NCBI GenBank assembly: GCA_017303875.1
Contig: JAFLBP010000002.1
Location: forward strand, 62,001 to 126,000
Length of the DNA: 64,000 nucleotides
Direction: 5' to 3'
Source of the DNA: Chitinophagales bacterium
Lineage (GTDB): Bacteria > Bacteroidota > Bacteroidia > Chitinophagales > Saprospiraceae
Notes under the pieces: generated by a model
The model's input: the letters and a program-made list of their open reading frames with translations, nothing else
Told to the model about the DNA's origin: nothing
Databases searched by the model: none
Shown here: in pieces, positions 25,706 to 33,446 of the stretch
How the letters are laid out: every line of letters starts with the position of its first letter
Numbering within the stretch: position 1 is the first letter of the stretch
Program-made: the position numbers and the translations under genes

Positions 25706-25721
25706 TTTTAAACAACATATC

Positions 25722-25746
25722 CCCGGCGCGGCGCATTCGCGCCGGG
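25722..25746. other. GC-rich hairpin between two small membrane protein genes
   Basis: CCCGGCGCG (25722-25730) pairs perfectly with CGCGCCGGG (25738-25746) around a 7-nt loop. No run of T follows, so it is not a classic intrinsic terminator. It could limit read-through or protect the 3' end of the upstream message. Confidence 0.5.
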
Positions 25747-25780
25747 TACCCATCCTTTAACTTTTCCAACACCACATAAC

Positions 25781-25996
25781 ATGCAATTCAGAAATCGTCT
25801 GCTCATCGGCATCGCCGCCGCAGCCATCACATTCGGTACGCTTTTCGCCTTCTTTGGCCCGCAATATTACGGACACCTGCGCCAACGCCATGCGCAACAC
25901 GGCTGGCACGGGCATCACGGCTGCGGGCAACAGGAGGGCAGCTGGCAACAACATTGCGCGCCTCCTGCAGACAGCACCGGCCGACAAGGGCAGTAG
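25781..25996 (+). CDS. 71-residue His-rich small exported/membrane protein
   Basis: The protein is MQFRNRLLIGIAAAAITFGT followed by LFAFFGPQYYGHLRQRHAQH and a tail with eight or nine His, two Cys and several Gln. The N-terminal helix works either as a signal anchor or as a signal peptide; the tail would lie outside the cytoplasm. HGWHGHHGCGQQ is a plausible metal-binding cluster. It is third in the ECF sigma group. It is small enough that a chance frame must be considered, but the signal-anchor pattern, the A-rich leader before ATG and the similarity in style to its two neighbours support it. Confidence 0.6.
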   Translation: MQFRNRLLIGIAAAAITFGTLFAFFGPQYYGHLRQRHAQHGWHGHHGCGQQEGSWQQHCAPPADSTGRQGQ

Positions 25997-26014
25997 CCTG
26001 CGTTACGCCAGACG

Positions 26015-26115
26015 CGTATGGTTTCGCACAGAAGGGCACAGATCAGCCCACAGCAAACACAGAATTCTGTGACATCTGCGTGAATGATCTGTGCGCATCT
26101 GTGCGAAACCATACG
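26015..26115. repeat. CACAGA-type long hairpin (family E)
   Basis: A perfect 18-bp stem pairs 26015-26032 (CGTATGGTTTCGCACAGA) with 26098-26115, and a second stem inside pairs GCACAGATCA with TGATCTGTGC. A related full copy lies at 51251-51371, with half copies at 54334-54379 and 56269-56290. It lies between the small membrane protein and asd. Confidence 0.75.
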
Positions 26116-26136
26116 CTCCCGTGCGTGCATTATGTC

Positions 26137-26215
<79 letters not shown>

Positions 26216-26219
26216 CCCC

Positions 26220-26227
26220 TATCTTTG
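26220..26227 (+). promoter_or_regulatory. Putative -7 box of asd
   Basis: TATCTTTG matches TAnnTTTG and lies 49 nt before the asd ATG. The -33 region lies inside the TTCATCA repeats, which offer TTC rather than TTTG. Confidence 0.5.
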
Positions 26228-26275
26228 CGCCGTTTTTTCACCAAGCACGCGCAAGCGTTATTTGTAACTACAAGA

Positions 26276-27271
26276 ATGAAAGTAGCTGTTGTCGGAGCAA
26301 CCGGTCTGGTCGGTTCCAAAATGCTTCAGGTGCTCGAAGAGCGCAATTTTCCTATTACTGAACTGTTGCTTGTTGCCTCGGAGCGATCTGTGGGTAAAGT
26401 CCTGCATTTCAAAGGTTTACCCTACACGCTGATCAGCATGAGCGATGCGGTTGCGCAAAAACCCGATGTTGCCATTTTCTCTGCCGGCGGTTCGGTATCC
26501 CAGGCATGGGCACCGCGTTTTGCAGAAGTCGGCACAACGGTCATTGATAATTCCTCGGCCTGGCGCATGGATCCCGGTAAAAAACTCGTGGTGCCGGAAG
26601 TTAATGCTGACGTACTGACGCCGGAGGATAAAATTATTGCCAACCCCAACTGTTCTACCATTCAGATGGTGGTGGCCCTCAAACCCCTGCACGACCGCTA
26701 TCGCATCAAGCGCGTGGTGGTGAGCACCTACCAATCTGTTACCGGAACCGGGGTAAAAGCAGTGAACCAACTCATGCAGGAACGCAATGGCGAAGCCGTT
26801 GAACGCGCCTATCCGTATCAAATCGACCTCAACCTGCTGCCCCATATTGATGTGTTTACCGAAAACGGCTACACGAAAGAAGAGATGAAAATGGTCAATG
26901 AGACCAAAAAAATAATGGGCGACGACAGCATCCGCGTAACCGCTACCACCGTGCGGGTGCCCGTCATGGGCGGCCACTCCGAATCGGTCAATGTAGAATT
27001 TGAACAAGATTTCGATCTTGCCGAAGTCCGCGAGCTGCTCGCTGCGGCGCCTGGCATCATTTTGCAAGACGATCCGGCGGCCCTGCTCTATCCGATGCCG
27101 CTTGCCGCCCACGACCGCGATGAAGTGTTCGTAGGCCGCCTGCGCCGCGATGAAAGCCAGCCTAACACCTTGAATATGTGGGTAGTATCCGACAACCTGC
27201 GCAAAGGCGCCGCCACCAATGCCGTACAAATTGCCGAGTATTTGCTCAGCAAAGGCCTGTTAAACGCTTAA
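26276..27271 (+). CDS. asd: Aspartate-semialdehyde dehydrogenase
   Basis: Asd reduces aspartyl phosphate to aspartate semialdehyde with NADPH, on the path to lysine, diaminopimelate, threonine and methionine. The ATG at 26276 opens directly with MKVAVVGATGLVGSKMLQVL, the nucleotide-binding loop. The catalytic Cys lies in NPNCSTIQMVVALKPLH, substrate binding residues in VVSTYQSVTGTG, and the catalytic His in VMGGHSESVNVEF. The 331-residue length is normal. It stands alone, preceded by repeats and a -7 box. Confidence 0.97.
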   Translation: MKVAVVGATGLVGSKMLQVLEERNFPITELLLVASERSVGKVLHFKGLPYTLISMSDAVAQKPDVAIFSAGGSVSQAWAPRFAEVGTTVIDNSSAWRMDPGKKLVVPEVNADVLTPEDKIIANPNCSTIQMVVALKPLHDRYRIKRVVVSTYQSVTGTGVKAVNQLMQERNGEAVERAYPYQIDLNLLPHIDVFTENGYTKEEMKMVNETKKIMGDDSIRVTATTVRVPVMGGHSESVNVEFEQDFDLAEVRELLAAAPGIILQDDPAALLYPMPLAAHDRDEVFVGRLRRDESQPNTLNMWVVSDNLRKGAATNAVQIAEYLLSKGLLNA

Positions 27272-27361
27272 TTGACGGGCTAAAAAAAATTGCCGATTGT
27301 CATTTTGACCCAATAATTGCATTAATCCGGGTTAAAACGTAAAAAAACAACGGCCGCTGTC

Positions 27362-27369
27362 TAACTTTG
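27362..27369 (+). promoter_or_regulatory. Putative -7 box of the coiled-coil/LEA-like gene
   Basis: TAACTTTG matches TAnnTTTG, 46 nt before the ATG at 27415. No clear -33 TTTG is visible at the right distance. Confidence 0.45.
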
Positions 27370-27414
27370 CGGCCACAAAACACACGTACTCTGCACGTAT
27401 AACCGCACCGTAAC

Positions 27415-29115
27415 ATGAAGAACAAAGTTGTCATCTGGGGAACGAACGCACAGGAACAAAAGGTACTCATCGCGCTCGAACTGCAAGCGGAAGCCAACAA
27501 GGTAATGCTGTATACCTTCCCCGAAACCATCGCCACCGACGATTTCGTCAATAAAATGATGAACGAGTGGCGCAACGGCCAGGATGTTGATTTTCCTGAA
27601 GGCCATGCCGCCCTCGAACGCGAACTGAACGTCACCGACAGTCTCCTCCCGGACGACCTGAAAGTGGAGCGCGGAGACATCATCCAGCGCGCCCAGACTG
27701 AATGGCATTTCGCGGTACTCTCCTCCAAACTCCACGCCGCCTATCAACAGGAGCTGGAAGAATTCAAGGAGAAAATTCAGCAGCTTTCCAGCTACGACAG
27801 CAAAGTATGGGACGGCCTCAAAGCTTTCTGGGATAAAGTACAAACCCAGTCGCGCGAACGCAACCTCTTCCGCGAACACGCCGACAAACTCCGCGACAAC
27901 ATCAACGGCCTTTTCGATGAGTTGAAGAAAATGCGCGAAAAAGTGCAAAGTGAATTCAGCTCTGCTTCGCAGAAATTGCACGACGAATTCAGCGAAGCCC
28001 TCGATGATATTGAAAAACGTATCGCCGCAGGCGGCAGCAAAATGCATACGGTTTTTGATGACCTGAAAAAAATGCAAAGCCGCTACCGCGAAGCACGCCT
28101 CAACAACGAACACCGCAACGCGATTTGGGAACGCCTCGATAAAGCATTCAAAAGCGCCAAAGAACGCAAGTTCGGCCCCAGCGCCAACGAAGGCTCGCTC
28201 ACCGAACGCCACCAGCGCCGCCTCCAGGGCCTCGACGAAGCCATCAAGCGCATGGAACACAGCGTCAAACACGATGAAGACGAACTGAATTTCCAACGCA
28301 AAAAAGTGGACAGCTCCGAAGGCCAGCTCGAAATGCAGATCCGGACGGCCAAGATCAAAATGATCGAGGAACGCGTATCTTCCAAACGCGAGAAACTCAA
28401 CGAAATGCTGCGCACCCGCGCCGAAGTGGAACGCCAACTCGGCAGCGCTTCCGAACGCGAACAAAAACGCAGCGAAAAAGAATCCGAACGCAAAAAATTC
28501 GACGCCGCTAAAGAACAGGCCAAAGCAGACATCGCCGCCGGTATTAAAACCCGCGATGGCGATGGCTTGAAAGATGACAACCTCTTCGAAGCCACCGGCA
28601 CCCTGCTCGGCGAATTGCTCGAAGAAGCCATCGATACCGCTAAAGCCGTCGCAAGCGTGGTGGCCGATAAAGCCGACAAAGCCATTGACGCCGCTACGGA
28701 AAAAGCCAAAGAAGTACGCGAACGCATCAGCAACGACGATAAGCCCGAAGGCGAAAAATCCATGTTCGATAAAATCGTTGATGTGGTGGAAGATGCCGTA
28801 GACGTGGTGAAAGACGCCGTTGGCAATATCGCTTCCGAAGCCAAAGATCAGGCCGAAACCGCTGCCGAAAAAGCAGAAGACGTGGCCGAAAAAATCGAAG
28901 ATAAAGCCGAAGCCATCGCCGATAAAGTAGAAGACAAAGCCGAAGCCATCGCTGATAAAGTGGAGGACAAAGTGGAGTCGGTTGTGGAATCCGGCGTAAT
29001 CGGCGAAACGATCGAGTCGGTAAAAGATGCCGCCGAAAACATCGTAGATACCGCAAAAGATCAGGTTTCCGACGCGGTGGACAAGTTGAAAGACGACGAG
29101 GAAAAACCTGCGTAA
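27415..29115 (+). CDS. Coiled-coil protein with LEA-like C-terminal repeats
   Basis: The 566-residue protein has no signal peptide. Residues 1-95 form a mixed domain (KNKVVIWGTNAQEQKVLIAL ... DDLKVERGDIIQRAQTEWHF). Residues about 100-370 are helical coiled coil with W-x-x-L/F-x-x-F-like repeats (VWDGLKAFWDKVQTQSRERN; NAIWERLDKAFKSAKERKF) reminiscent of DUF349. The C-terminal 160 residues are an Ala/Glu/Lys/Asp-rich amphipathic stretch with 11-residue periodicity (EDKAEAIADKV twice), like LEA or apolipoprotein repeats. Possible roles are stress protection or a scaffold; no function is established. I recall similar proteins only from Saprospiria-like genomes. It ends at a strong terminator. Confidence 0.75.
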   Translation: MKNKVVIWGTNAQEQKVLIALELQAEANKVMLYTFPETIATDDFVNKMMNEWRNGQDVDFPEGHAALERELNVTDSLLPDDLKVERGDIIQRAQTEWHFAVLSSKLHAAYQQELEEFKEKIQQLSSYDSKVWDGLKAFWDKVQTQSRERNLFREHADKLRDNINGLFDELKKMREKVQSEFSSASQKLHDEFSEALDDIEKRIAAGGSKMHTVFDDLKKMQSRYREARLNNEHRNAIWERLDKAFKSAKERKFGPSANEGSLTERHQRRLQGLDEAIKRMEHSVKHDEDELNFQRKKVDSSEGQLEMQIRTAKIKMIEERVSSKREKLNEMLRTRAEVERQLGSASEREQKRSEKESERKKFDAAKEQAKADIAAGIKTRDGDGLKDDNLFEATGTLLGELLEEAIDTAKAVASVVADKADKAIDAATEKAKEVRERISNDDKPEGEKSMFDKIVDVVEDAVDVVKDAVGNIASEAKDQAETAAEKAEDVAEKIEDKAEAIADKVEDKAEAIADKVEDKVESVVESGVIGETIESVKDAAENIVDTAKDQVSDAVDKLKDDEEKPA

Positions 29116-29140
29116 GCCGCAGTGGTATTCCTGAATATAA

Positions 29141-29177
29141 ACGGGGCCGCTCTACTCAGAGCGGCCCCGTTCTTTTT
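29141..29177 (+). terminator. Intrinsic terminator after the LEA-like gene
   Basis: A perfect 13-bp stem, ACGGGGCCGCTCT (29141-29153) with AGAGCGGCCCCGT (29158-29170), has a 4-nt loop and is followed by TCTTTTT. It lies 25 nt after the stop codon and before a convergent gene. Confidence 0.92.
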
Positions 29178-29197
29178 CCCCCAACCCCACAAGCATC

Positions 29198-30922
29198 CTA
29201 CTCCACCACCACTGCCTTTTTCACAATGGTACCAGCTTGGCCGGAAACCTGAACGAGGTAAGCGCCCGGCGCAGCCGGCGCCGGTATTTTCCATTCATTC
29301 ATACCTTTTTCTGCAATAAATTGCTGCTCGGCACATAATTGTCCGTTCAGGTGCAGCCATTTAACCCAAACGGTTTCCCGCATTCCGGCGAGGTACTGCA
29401 AGGTGGCATCCTGTTGCACCGGATTGGGGAAAAGCACTACATTTTCGGCCATATTTGGCGATGGCTCCGGGTATATGCGCTCGATCAACGCACGGGAACC
29501 GGGATCAAGTGCGGCATCATCAAGCGTGCCGCCTTGCATGCGTACGCGCAGGCGCATGGCCTGGTTTTGACTGAATTGATTGCTGATACGCGCATTTTCC
29601 GTAAAACGGAGGCTTGTGCCTGCCGGCAAATCAATATAAATATGTTGCGGCGGCAAATCCGGTTCACATTCATTCAACATCAAAAGTCCGTCGATGGTCA
29701 TAGTGGCATTGCGCTCCAGCGCGATGGTGCTGGTCGCGCAGAGGAGCAGCATCCCGGCGCCGTTCCGGCCGTAGTGGAGTTTCCCGTTTTCCATCACGCG
29801 CAGGGCGCTGCCCCGGCGGAATTGCATACAGGCGTAGGGATTTTGAATGTCCAACACGCCGCTGCTGTAGCGAAATTCATCGCCGCCGGAGAAGATCAGG
29901 TCAATAAAATTCAGACACATTTCGCCGCCCTGATTGTTTAGGAATGCTACATGGCGGGTCGTTTCAGAACCTTCCGTCAGTCCGCCTCTAAACTGCACAA
30001 AAGGCTGAAAAAAAAGCGATTGGAACTCCGATACATTCAGTACAATCAATTGCGGCGTAGTCGTATTGGGTTCCGGCGCCGCCTCCACATAGCTGAGCTG
30101 CTGCGGCCCGGGGTAAGTGGGCGCCGTGTATTGCATCAGGTAGACACTGAAAGACGCACCAAGGGGCACCTGATACTGGTTATTGACCAAAAAATCGGGC
30201 GTCGCTTTTACCGCCGTTACCAGGCCAGGCTCATCAAAAAAGGGTTCTGTAAAAATAGAAACGCCATTGAGCCGGAGTGATACCAGACTGAGGTTGGCGC
30301 CCGGCTCAAAAGTATATTTGAGCACGACCTCTCGCAGTGTCTGAGTATCAAAACGCTCGCTCGGCACGCAAGCCTCCCAAAATTGAACATTCCCCTCCAT
30401 TTCCGCAATATTGGTCTGTACGCGCAAGGCCGCATTGGTATTGCCATTTTCATCCGGAATACCGATGCCGATAAACATCCCGGAGCAAATATCTTCCGGA
30501 CAATCAGCGCCGACTCTTAGCGGAACAGGAGTACTGCTCCCCAAAAACTGCGAAAAAACATTGGAATGGTACAACGCATTGGGTTTAAATGTACCGGTGC
30601 CAAAACTTTGTACCGCCTCGGCGCCGGCGCGGATAAACAAAGCCCTGGCGGGGTCAATCTGGCTTAATGCAATGGTAACTTTCCCATTGACAATCGCTGA
30701 TCCGATACAGCGCGTCGAATCCACCGGGCCGCCCCAGTTGTCGTTGAGGGTTTGGTAGATCGTCCAGCCAGTAGGCCATTTAATGGTTTTGGTGCTGTCC
30801 CAGGGGCAGACTTGCGGACTCACCGTGTTGAAGGAATATCCAAAAACGGATTGCGCGGCAACCCGAATCGTGGAGGAAAATAATAGCAGGAGAAACAGGA
30901 AGGATGGAAATGTTTTTTTCAT
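29198..30922 (-). CDS. T9SS-sorted secreted protein, unknown beta-rich
   Basis: The 574-residue protein has a signal peptide (KKTFPSFLFLLLLFSSTIRV...AAQ). The N-terminal half is a beta-rich domain that I do not recognise (TVSPQVCPWDSTKTIKWPTG, NALYHSNVFSQFLGSSTPVP). From about residue 330 it has parallel-beta-like repeats (GNKLHYGRNGAGMLLLCATS-type text, MTIDGLLMLNECEPDLPP). The T9SS domain is at the end (VVLFPNPVQQDATLQY ... APAAPGAYLVQVSGQ). It is likely surface-exposed. It is convergent with the LEA-like gene. Confidence 0.75.
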   Translation of the reverse strand: MKKTFPSFLFLLLLFSSTIRVAAQSVFGYSFNTVSPQVCPWDSTKTIKWPTGWTIYQTLNDNWGGPVDSTRCIGSAIVNGKVTIALSQIDPARALFIRAGAEAVQSFGTGTFKPNALYHSNVFSQFLGSSTPVPLRVGADCPEDICSGMFIGIGIPDENGNTNAALRVQTNIAEMEGNVQFWEACVPSERFDTQTLREVVLKYTFEPGANLSLVSLRLNGVSIFTEPFFDEPGLVTAVKATPDFLVNNQYQVPLGASFSVYLMQYTAPTYPGPQQLSYVEAAPEPNTTTPQLIVLNVSEFQSLFFQPFVQFRGGLTEGSETTRHVAFLNNQGGEMCLNFIDLIFSGGDEFRYSSGVLDIQNPYACMQFRRGSALRVMENGKLHYGRNGAGMLLLCATSTIALERNATMTIDGLLMLNECEPDLPPQHIYIDLPAGTSLRFTENARISNQFSQNQAMRLRVRMQGGTLDDAALDPGSRALIERIYPEPSPNMAENVVLFPNPVQQDATLQYLAGMRETVWVKWLHLNGQLCAEQQFIAEKGMNEWKIPAPAAPGAYLVQVSGQAGTIVKKAVVVE

Positions 30923-31062
30923 GATTGTAAAAAGTTAGTTGGTTTTAAACTGTTTCAAAGATAGTCCTGCGGGGTAGCGTTGCGTTTGTCACAAATGTCA
31001 GGGGCCGACAATTGCAAAGAATAAAACAATACTATGCCGAAAATTAGCAAATGACAAACAGC

Positions 31063-31092
31063 TTGAAATGCACTATGCGGCCCTTACCTTTG
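31063..31092 (+). promoter_or_regulatory. Promoter at the methyltransferase start (possible leaderless mRNA)
   Basis: TTG at 31063-31065, a 19-nt spacer, and TACCTTTG at 31085-31092 match the Bacteroidota consensus. The expected transcription start, 5-7 nt past the last G, falls on the ATG at 31098. The promoter would therefore sit inside the longer reading frame that starts at 31068. Confidence 0.55.
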
Positions 31093-31097
31093 TCGGC

Positions 31098-31718
31098 ATG
31101 TGCTTTAAACGACAATTATTTGAAAGCTGTTACGATTCCTGCATGCAGCATATTGAGGAGCCCTACCTGCGTCACCGTCGTGCACGTCTGGTTCGCGGAT
31201 TGCAGGGTAAAATACTGGAGGTAGGGGTCGGTACCGGCGTGAATTTTGAACATTACAGTACCGAAGCACAGGTTATCGGGATAGAACCTTCGGAGCAAAT
31301 GCTTCAACAGGCCCGCCTGAAGCTTGAACGGGCACCCGCAGCGGCAAATATTACCCTGCACCCGATTGGCTGCGGCGACCCGGCGCTGGAAACGATGTTT
31401 GAACCGCAGTCGCTGGATTATGTGGTGTGTACCCTCGTTTTATGTACCATCCCCGATCCGGTAGCGGCCGTCCGGCAATTTAAAAAATGGCTTAAACCCG
31501 GTGGGAAATTGATTGTACTGGAGCATATTCGCTCCGAAAAACGGCTTTCGGCCGGGGTGCAGGATTTTGTTAATCCGCTCTGGAAAAAAGTTGCCGGCGG
31601 TTGTCATCTCAACCGGGCAACCCATAAAATGATACCCGAACAAGGTTTTTTGTTGGAACGCGAAGAACATTTCAAGGTGGGTATTCCGTTTTATGAGGCG
31701 GTGTACAGCCGTCGATAA
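31098..31718 (+). CDS. Class I SAM-dependent methyltransferase
   Basis: The chosen ATG at 31098 gives 206 residues; the alternative ATG at 31068 adds ten residues but would lie upstream of the promoter elements. The N-terminus (YDSCMQHIEEPYLRHRRARL) fits the YDxxM...RR opening of small UbiE-like methyltransferases. Motif I is ILEVGVGTGVNFEHY, then VIGIEPSEQML (the acidic end of strand 2), LDYVVCTLVLCTIPDP and LKPGGKLIVLEH. The substrate is unknown; phospholipid or quinone-like substrates occur in relatives. A bidirectional terminator follows. Confidence 0.85.
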   Translation: MCFKRQLFESCYDSCMQHIEEPYLRHRRARLVRGLQGKILEVGVGTGVNFEHYSTEAQVIGIEPSEQMLQQARLKLERAPAAANITLHPIGCGDPALETMFEPQSLDYVVCTLVLCTIPDPVAAVRQFKKWLKPGGKLIVLEHIRSEKRLSAGVQDFVNPLWKKVAGGCHLNRATHKMIPEQGFLLEREEHFKVGIPFYEAVYSRR

Positions 31719-31723
31719 ATCAA

Positions 31724-31764
31724 TAAAAAAAGCGCCTAAGTACTTGACTCAGACGCTTTTATAT
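31724..31764. terminator. Bidirectional terminator between methyltransferase and tRNA-Ser
   Basis: AAAAGCGCCTAAG (31728-31740) pairs with CTCAGACGCTTTT (31748-31760) through 13 pairs including two G-U. The minus strand reading has seven T after the stem and serves the tRNA; the plus strand reading ends in TTTTATATTTTT and serves the methyltransferase. Confidence 0.8.
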
Positions 31765-31791
31765 TTTTGATCGCTTTGCACAATCAGCTTG

Positions 31792-31876
31792 CGGAGGAGG
31801 AGGGATTCGAACCCCCGGTACCTTTCAGTACGACGGTTTTCAAGACCGCTCCATTAAACCACTCTGGCACTCCTCC
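31792..31876 (-). tRNA. tRNA-Ser (anticodon UGA)
   Basis: Read on the minus strand from 31876, the acceptor stem GGAGGAG pairs exactly with CTCCTCC at the 3' end (31799-31793), with discriminator G at 31792. The D-arm (GAGTGGTTTAATGGAGC), anticodon loop CTTGAAA with anticodon TGA, a long variable arm (GTACTGAAAGGTAC region) typical of type II tRNAs, and the T-loop TTCGAAT are all present. The 85-nt length fits serine. CCA is not encoded. Confidence 0.97.
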
Positions 31877-31942
31877 CGGAGCAGGGCGCAAAGATAGATG
31901 CTTTTTATAAATCACAAAAAACAAAGTGCTTTTTTCGAGGAG

Positions 31943-32045
31943 ATGGTGTTTTAAGTGTTTTGGTGTTTTGGTGTTTTGGTGTTTTAGTATTTCACCTTAA
32001 ACACTAAAATACTTAAACACTAAAACACTTAAACCCCAAAACACG
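31943..32045. repeat. CACTAAAA period-8 inverted repeat (family D)
   Basis: GTGTTTT units at 31947-31988 (GGTGTTTTGGTGTTTT...) are mirrored by AAACACTAAAATACTTAAACAC units at 31998-32045. The array ends 6 nt from the stop codon of the CotH-like gene on the minus strand, so it would fold at the 3' end of that message. Confidence 0.75.
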
Positions 32046-32051
32046 CCAACG

Positions 32052-33095
32052 CTAATCCGCCGGCATCATCAGTTTTCCGGCCACCTCTTCCCGGCTTTGT
32101 GCGTGCTGGAAGAAGACATCAAGGTAGCGCACCATTTCTTCTGAAGCGGTACGGGAGAGGTATTTGGAGCGACAAATCTCGTAAAAATCCTTTTTTGCCG
32201 CGCGCAGCACATTGGTTGCGGTGCGCAGCGAATTTTGAGAAACGCCCACATTCATCAGGAAGCGATCCTGCACCGATTTGAGTCCGCTTTCAGAACTCGG
32301 GCTGGCGTAGGGCGCACTGACAAGTCCGGAAAAGTCGAAATCATACGGCAGCATGAGCATTTTCCCGGTTTCTTTAGCTTTAAGCAGGCGCACATTGCGT
32401 TGCATGGATAAATCCCAGTCGGTATTGCCGATCATATATTCAAACATACATACCAATGCCGCCTGATTGTGCATGAGGCTGTCAACCGGAACACCAAACT
32501 GATCTACCGGAACGCCGTTAAGGCGTTTGGCGCTTTCCTCTTCGTGTTCTACCAGGATGGCATACATCACCTGTTTGGATTTTTCCACATGCGTATTGCG
32601 CAAGGTCAGGCGGATCAGGCGCGCCCGAATAGCAGCAGGCGTGATCTTTTCAAACATCCGGTAAATGAGGTATTCTTTTATAATCAGTTCGTCGCCTTTT
32701 TCATCCACCTTGTAGGGTAGCACCAATTTGATTTCGTTGAGGGTATCGAAGCCCATTTCGGTGAGCGTCTTGTTTTTGAACTTCAGCTTGAGTGGCGGAA
32801 TTTCAGAAACTTTACGCCGGTAACGGCCCCGGGGTTTTACCTCTAAGGTGTAAGTTTGGCCGGAAGCATCTGTCAGATTTGCCGGAAAATATTGATTCGT
32901 TTTTTTTGCGGCAATGATGGAGGTGACGTCTAACTCCAGGGTAATCTTGGGGCAATCAGTCGCCGTCAGGTGCTCAAAAATCGACTTGGGCGCCGTTGGT
33001 GGCGCAGGAGTGGTTTGAGCAAAGGCCGGCCGGGCTATCCATAATAAAGATAAGCCGGGAAGGAGGTATTTGAAAAATCTTACAGTCATTCGCAT
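32052..33095 (-). CDS. Exported CotH-like protein, unknown function
   Basis: The ATG at 33095 gives MRMTVRFFKYLLPGLSLLWI...AFAQ, a signal peptide; a GTG at 33140 is less likely. The 347-residue protein has LEVKPRGRYRRKVSEIPPLK and LKFKNKTLTEMGFDTLNEIKLVLPYK, followed by LIIKEYLIYRMFEKITPAAIRARLIRL and YAILVEHEEESAKRLNG. This order resembles CotH-type protein kinases and related Bacteroidota proteins (the RG...PLKLKF motif, then MLPYDFDFSG, where the D residues could be catalytic). The assignment is by pattern only. Two 17-bp direct repeats lie just upstream. Confidence 0.6.
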   Translation of the reverse strand: MRMTVRFFKYLLPGLSLLWIARPAFAQTTPAPPTAPKSIFEHLTATDCPKITLELDVTSIIAAKKTNQYFPANLTDASGQTYTLEVKPRGRYRRKVSEIPPLKLKFKNKTLTEMGFDTLNEIKLVLPYKVDEKGDELIIKEYLIYRMFEKITPAAIRARLIRLTLRNTHVEKSKQVMYAILVEHEEESAKRLNGVPVDQFGVPVDSLMHNQAALVCMFEYMIGNTDWDLSMQRNVRLLKAKETGKMLMLPYDFDFSGLVSAPYASPSSESGLKSVQDRFLMNVGVSQNSLRTATNVLRAAKKDFYEICRSKYLSRTASEEMVRYLDVFFQHAQSREEVAGKLMMPAD

Positions 33096-33446
33096 GTTCT
33101 CAGAATTTAATTCTGAATTTAAAAGTCTGATTTGGAGCACAAGGGTTTCGAGAGGTCTTTTTTAAAAGACTTGTATGCAAATATACAATTTAATTCTGAA
33201 TTTGATTCAAAAACAAGGCCAAAACCAAATTAATAAAAAGTTAAGCGCAAAATCCGGCAGCTTGAGCGGCTTGCGTGTACGCTGTTTGTCGGGGATAAGG
33301 TGTGCAAAAATAAGCGCTTTCCGGCCAATCTTATCTTTATGCCGACAAAGGTGAAAAAAAGCGTATAATTTGCCAGCCACAGACAGCCATTAAATATGAC
33401 AATCTTTAATTTTGCCCTTCATTTTTGAAGACCAATCCATTTTAAC
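33096..33446. promoter_or_regulatory. Divergent intergenic region with paired 17-bp repeats
   Basis: AATTTAATTCTGAATTT occurs identically at 33104-33120 and 33187-33203, 83 bp apart. The first copy includes a 15-bp palindrome (CAGAAT-TTA-ATTCTG, 33101-33115) ending 6 bp before the CotH-like ATG. These look like binding sites for a dimeric regulator or an autoregulation loop. On the other side TAATTTTG (33407-33414) is a likely -7 box for the M43 protease gene (ATG 33447). Nothing else coding is seen. Confidence 0.5.
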
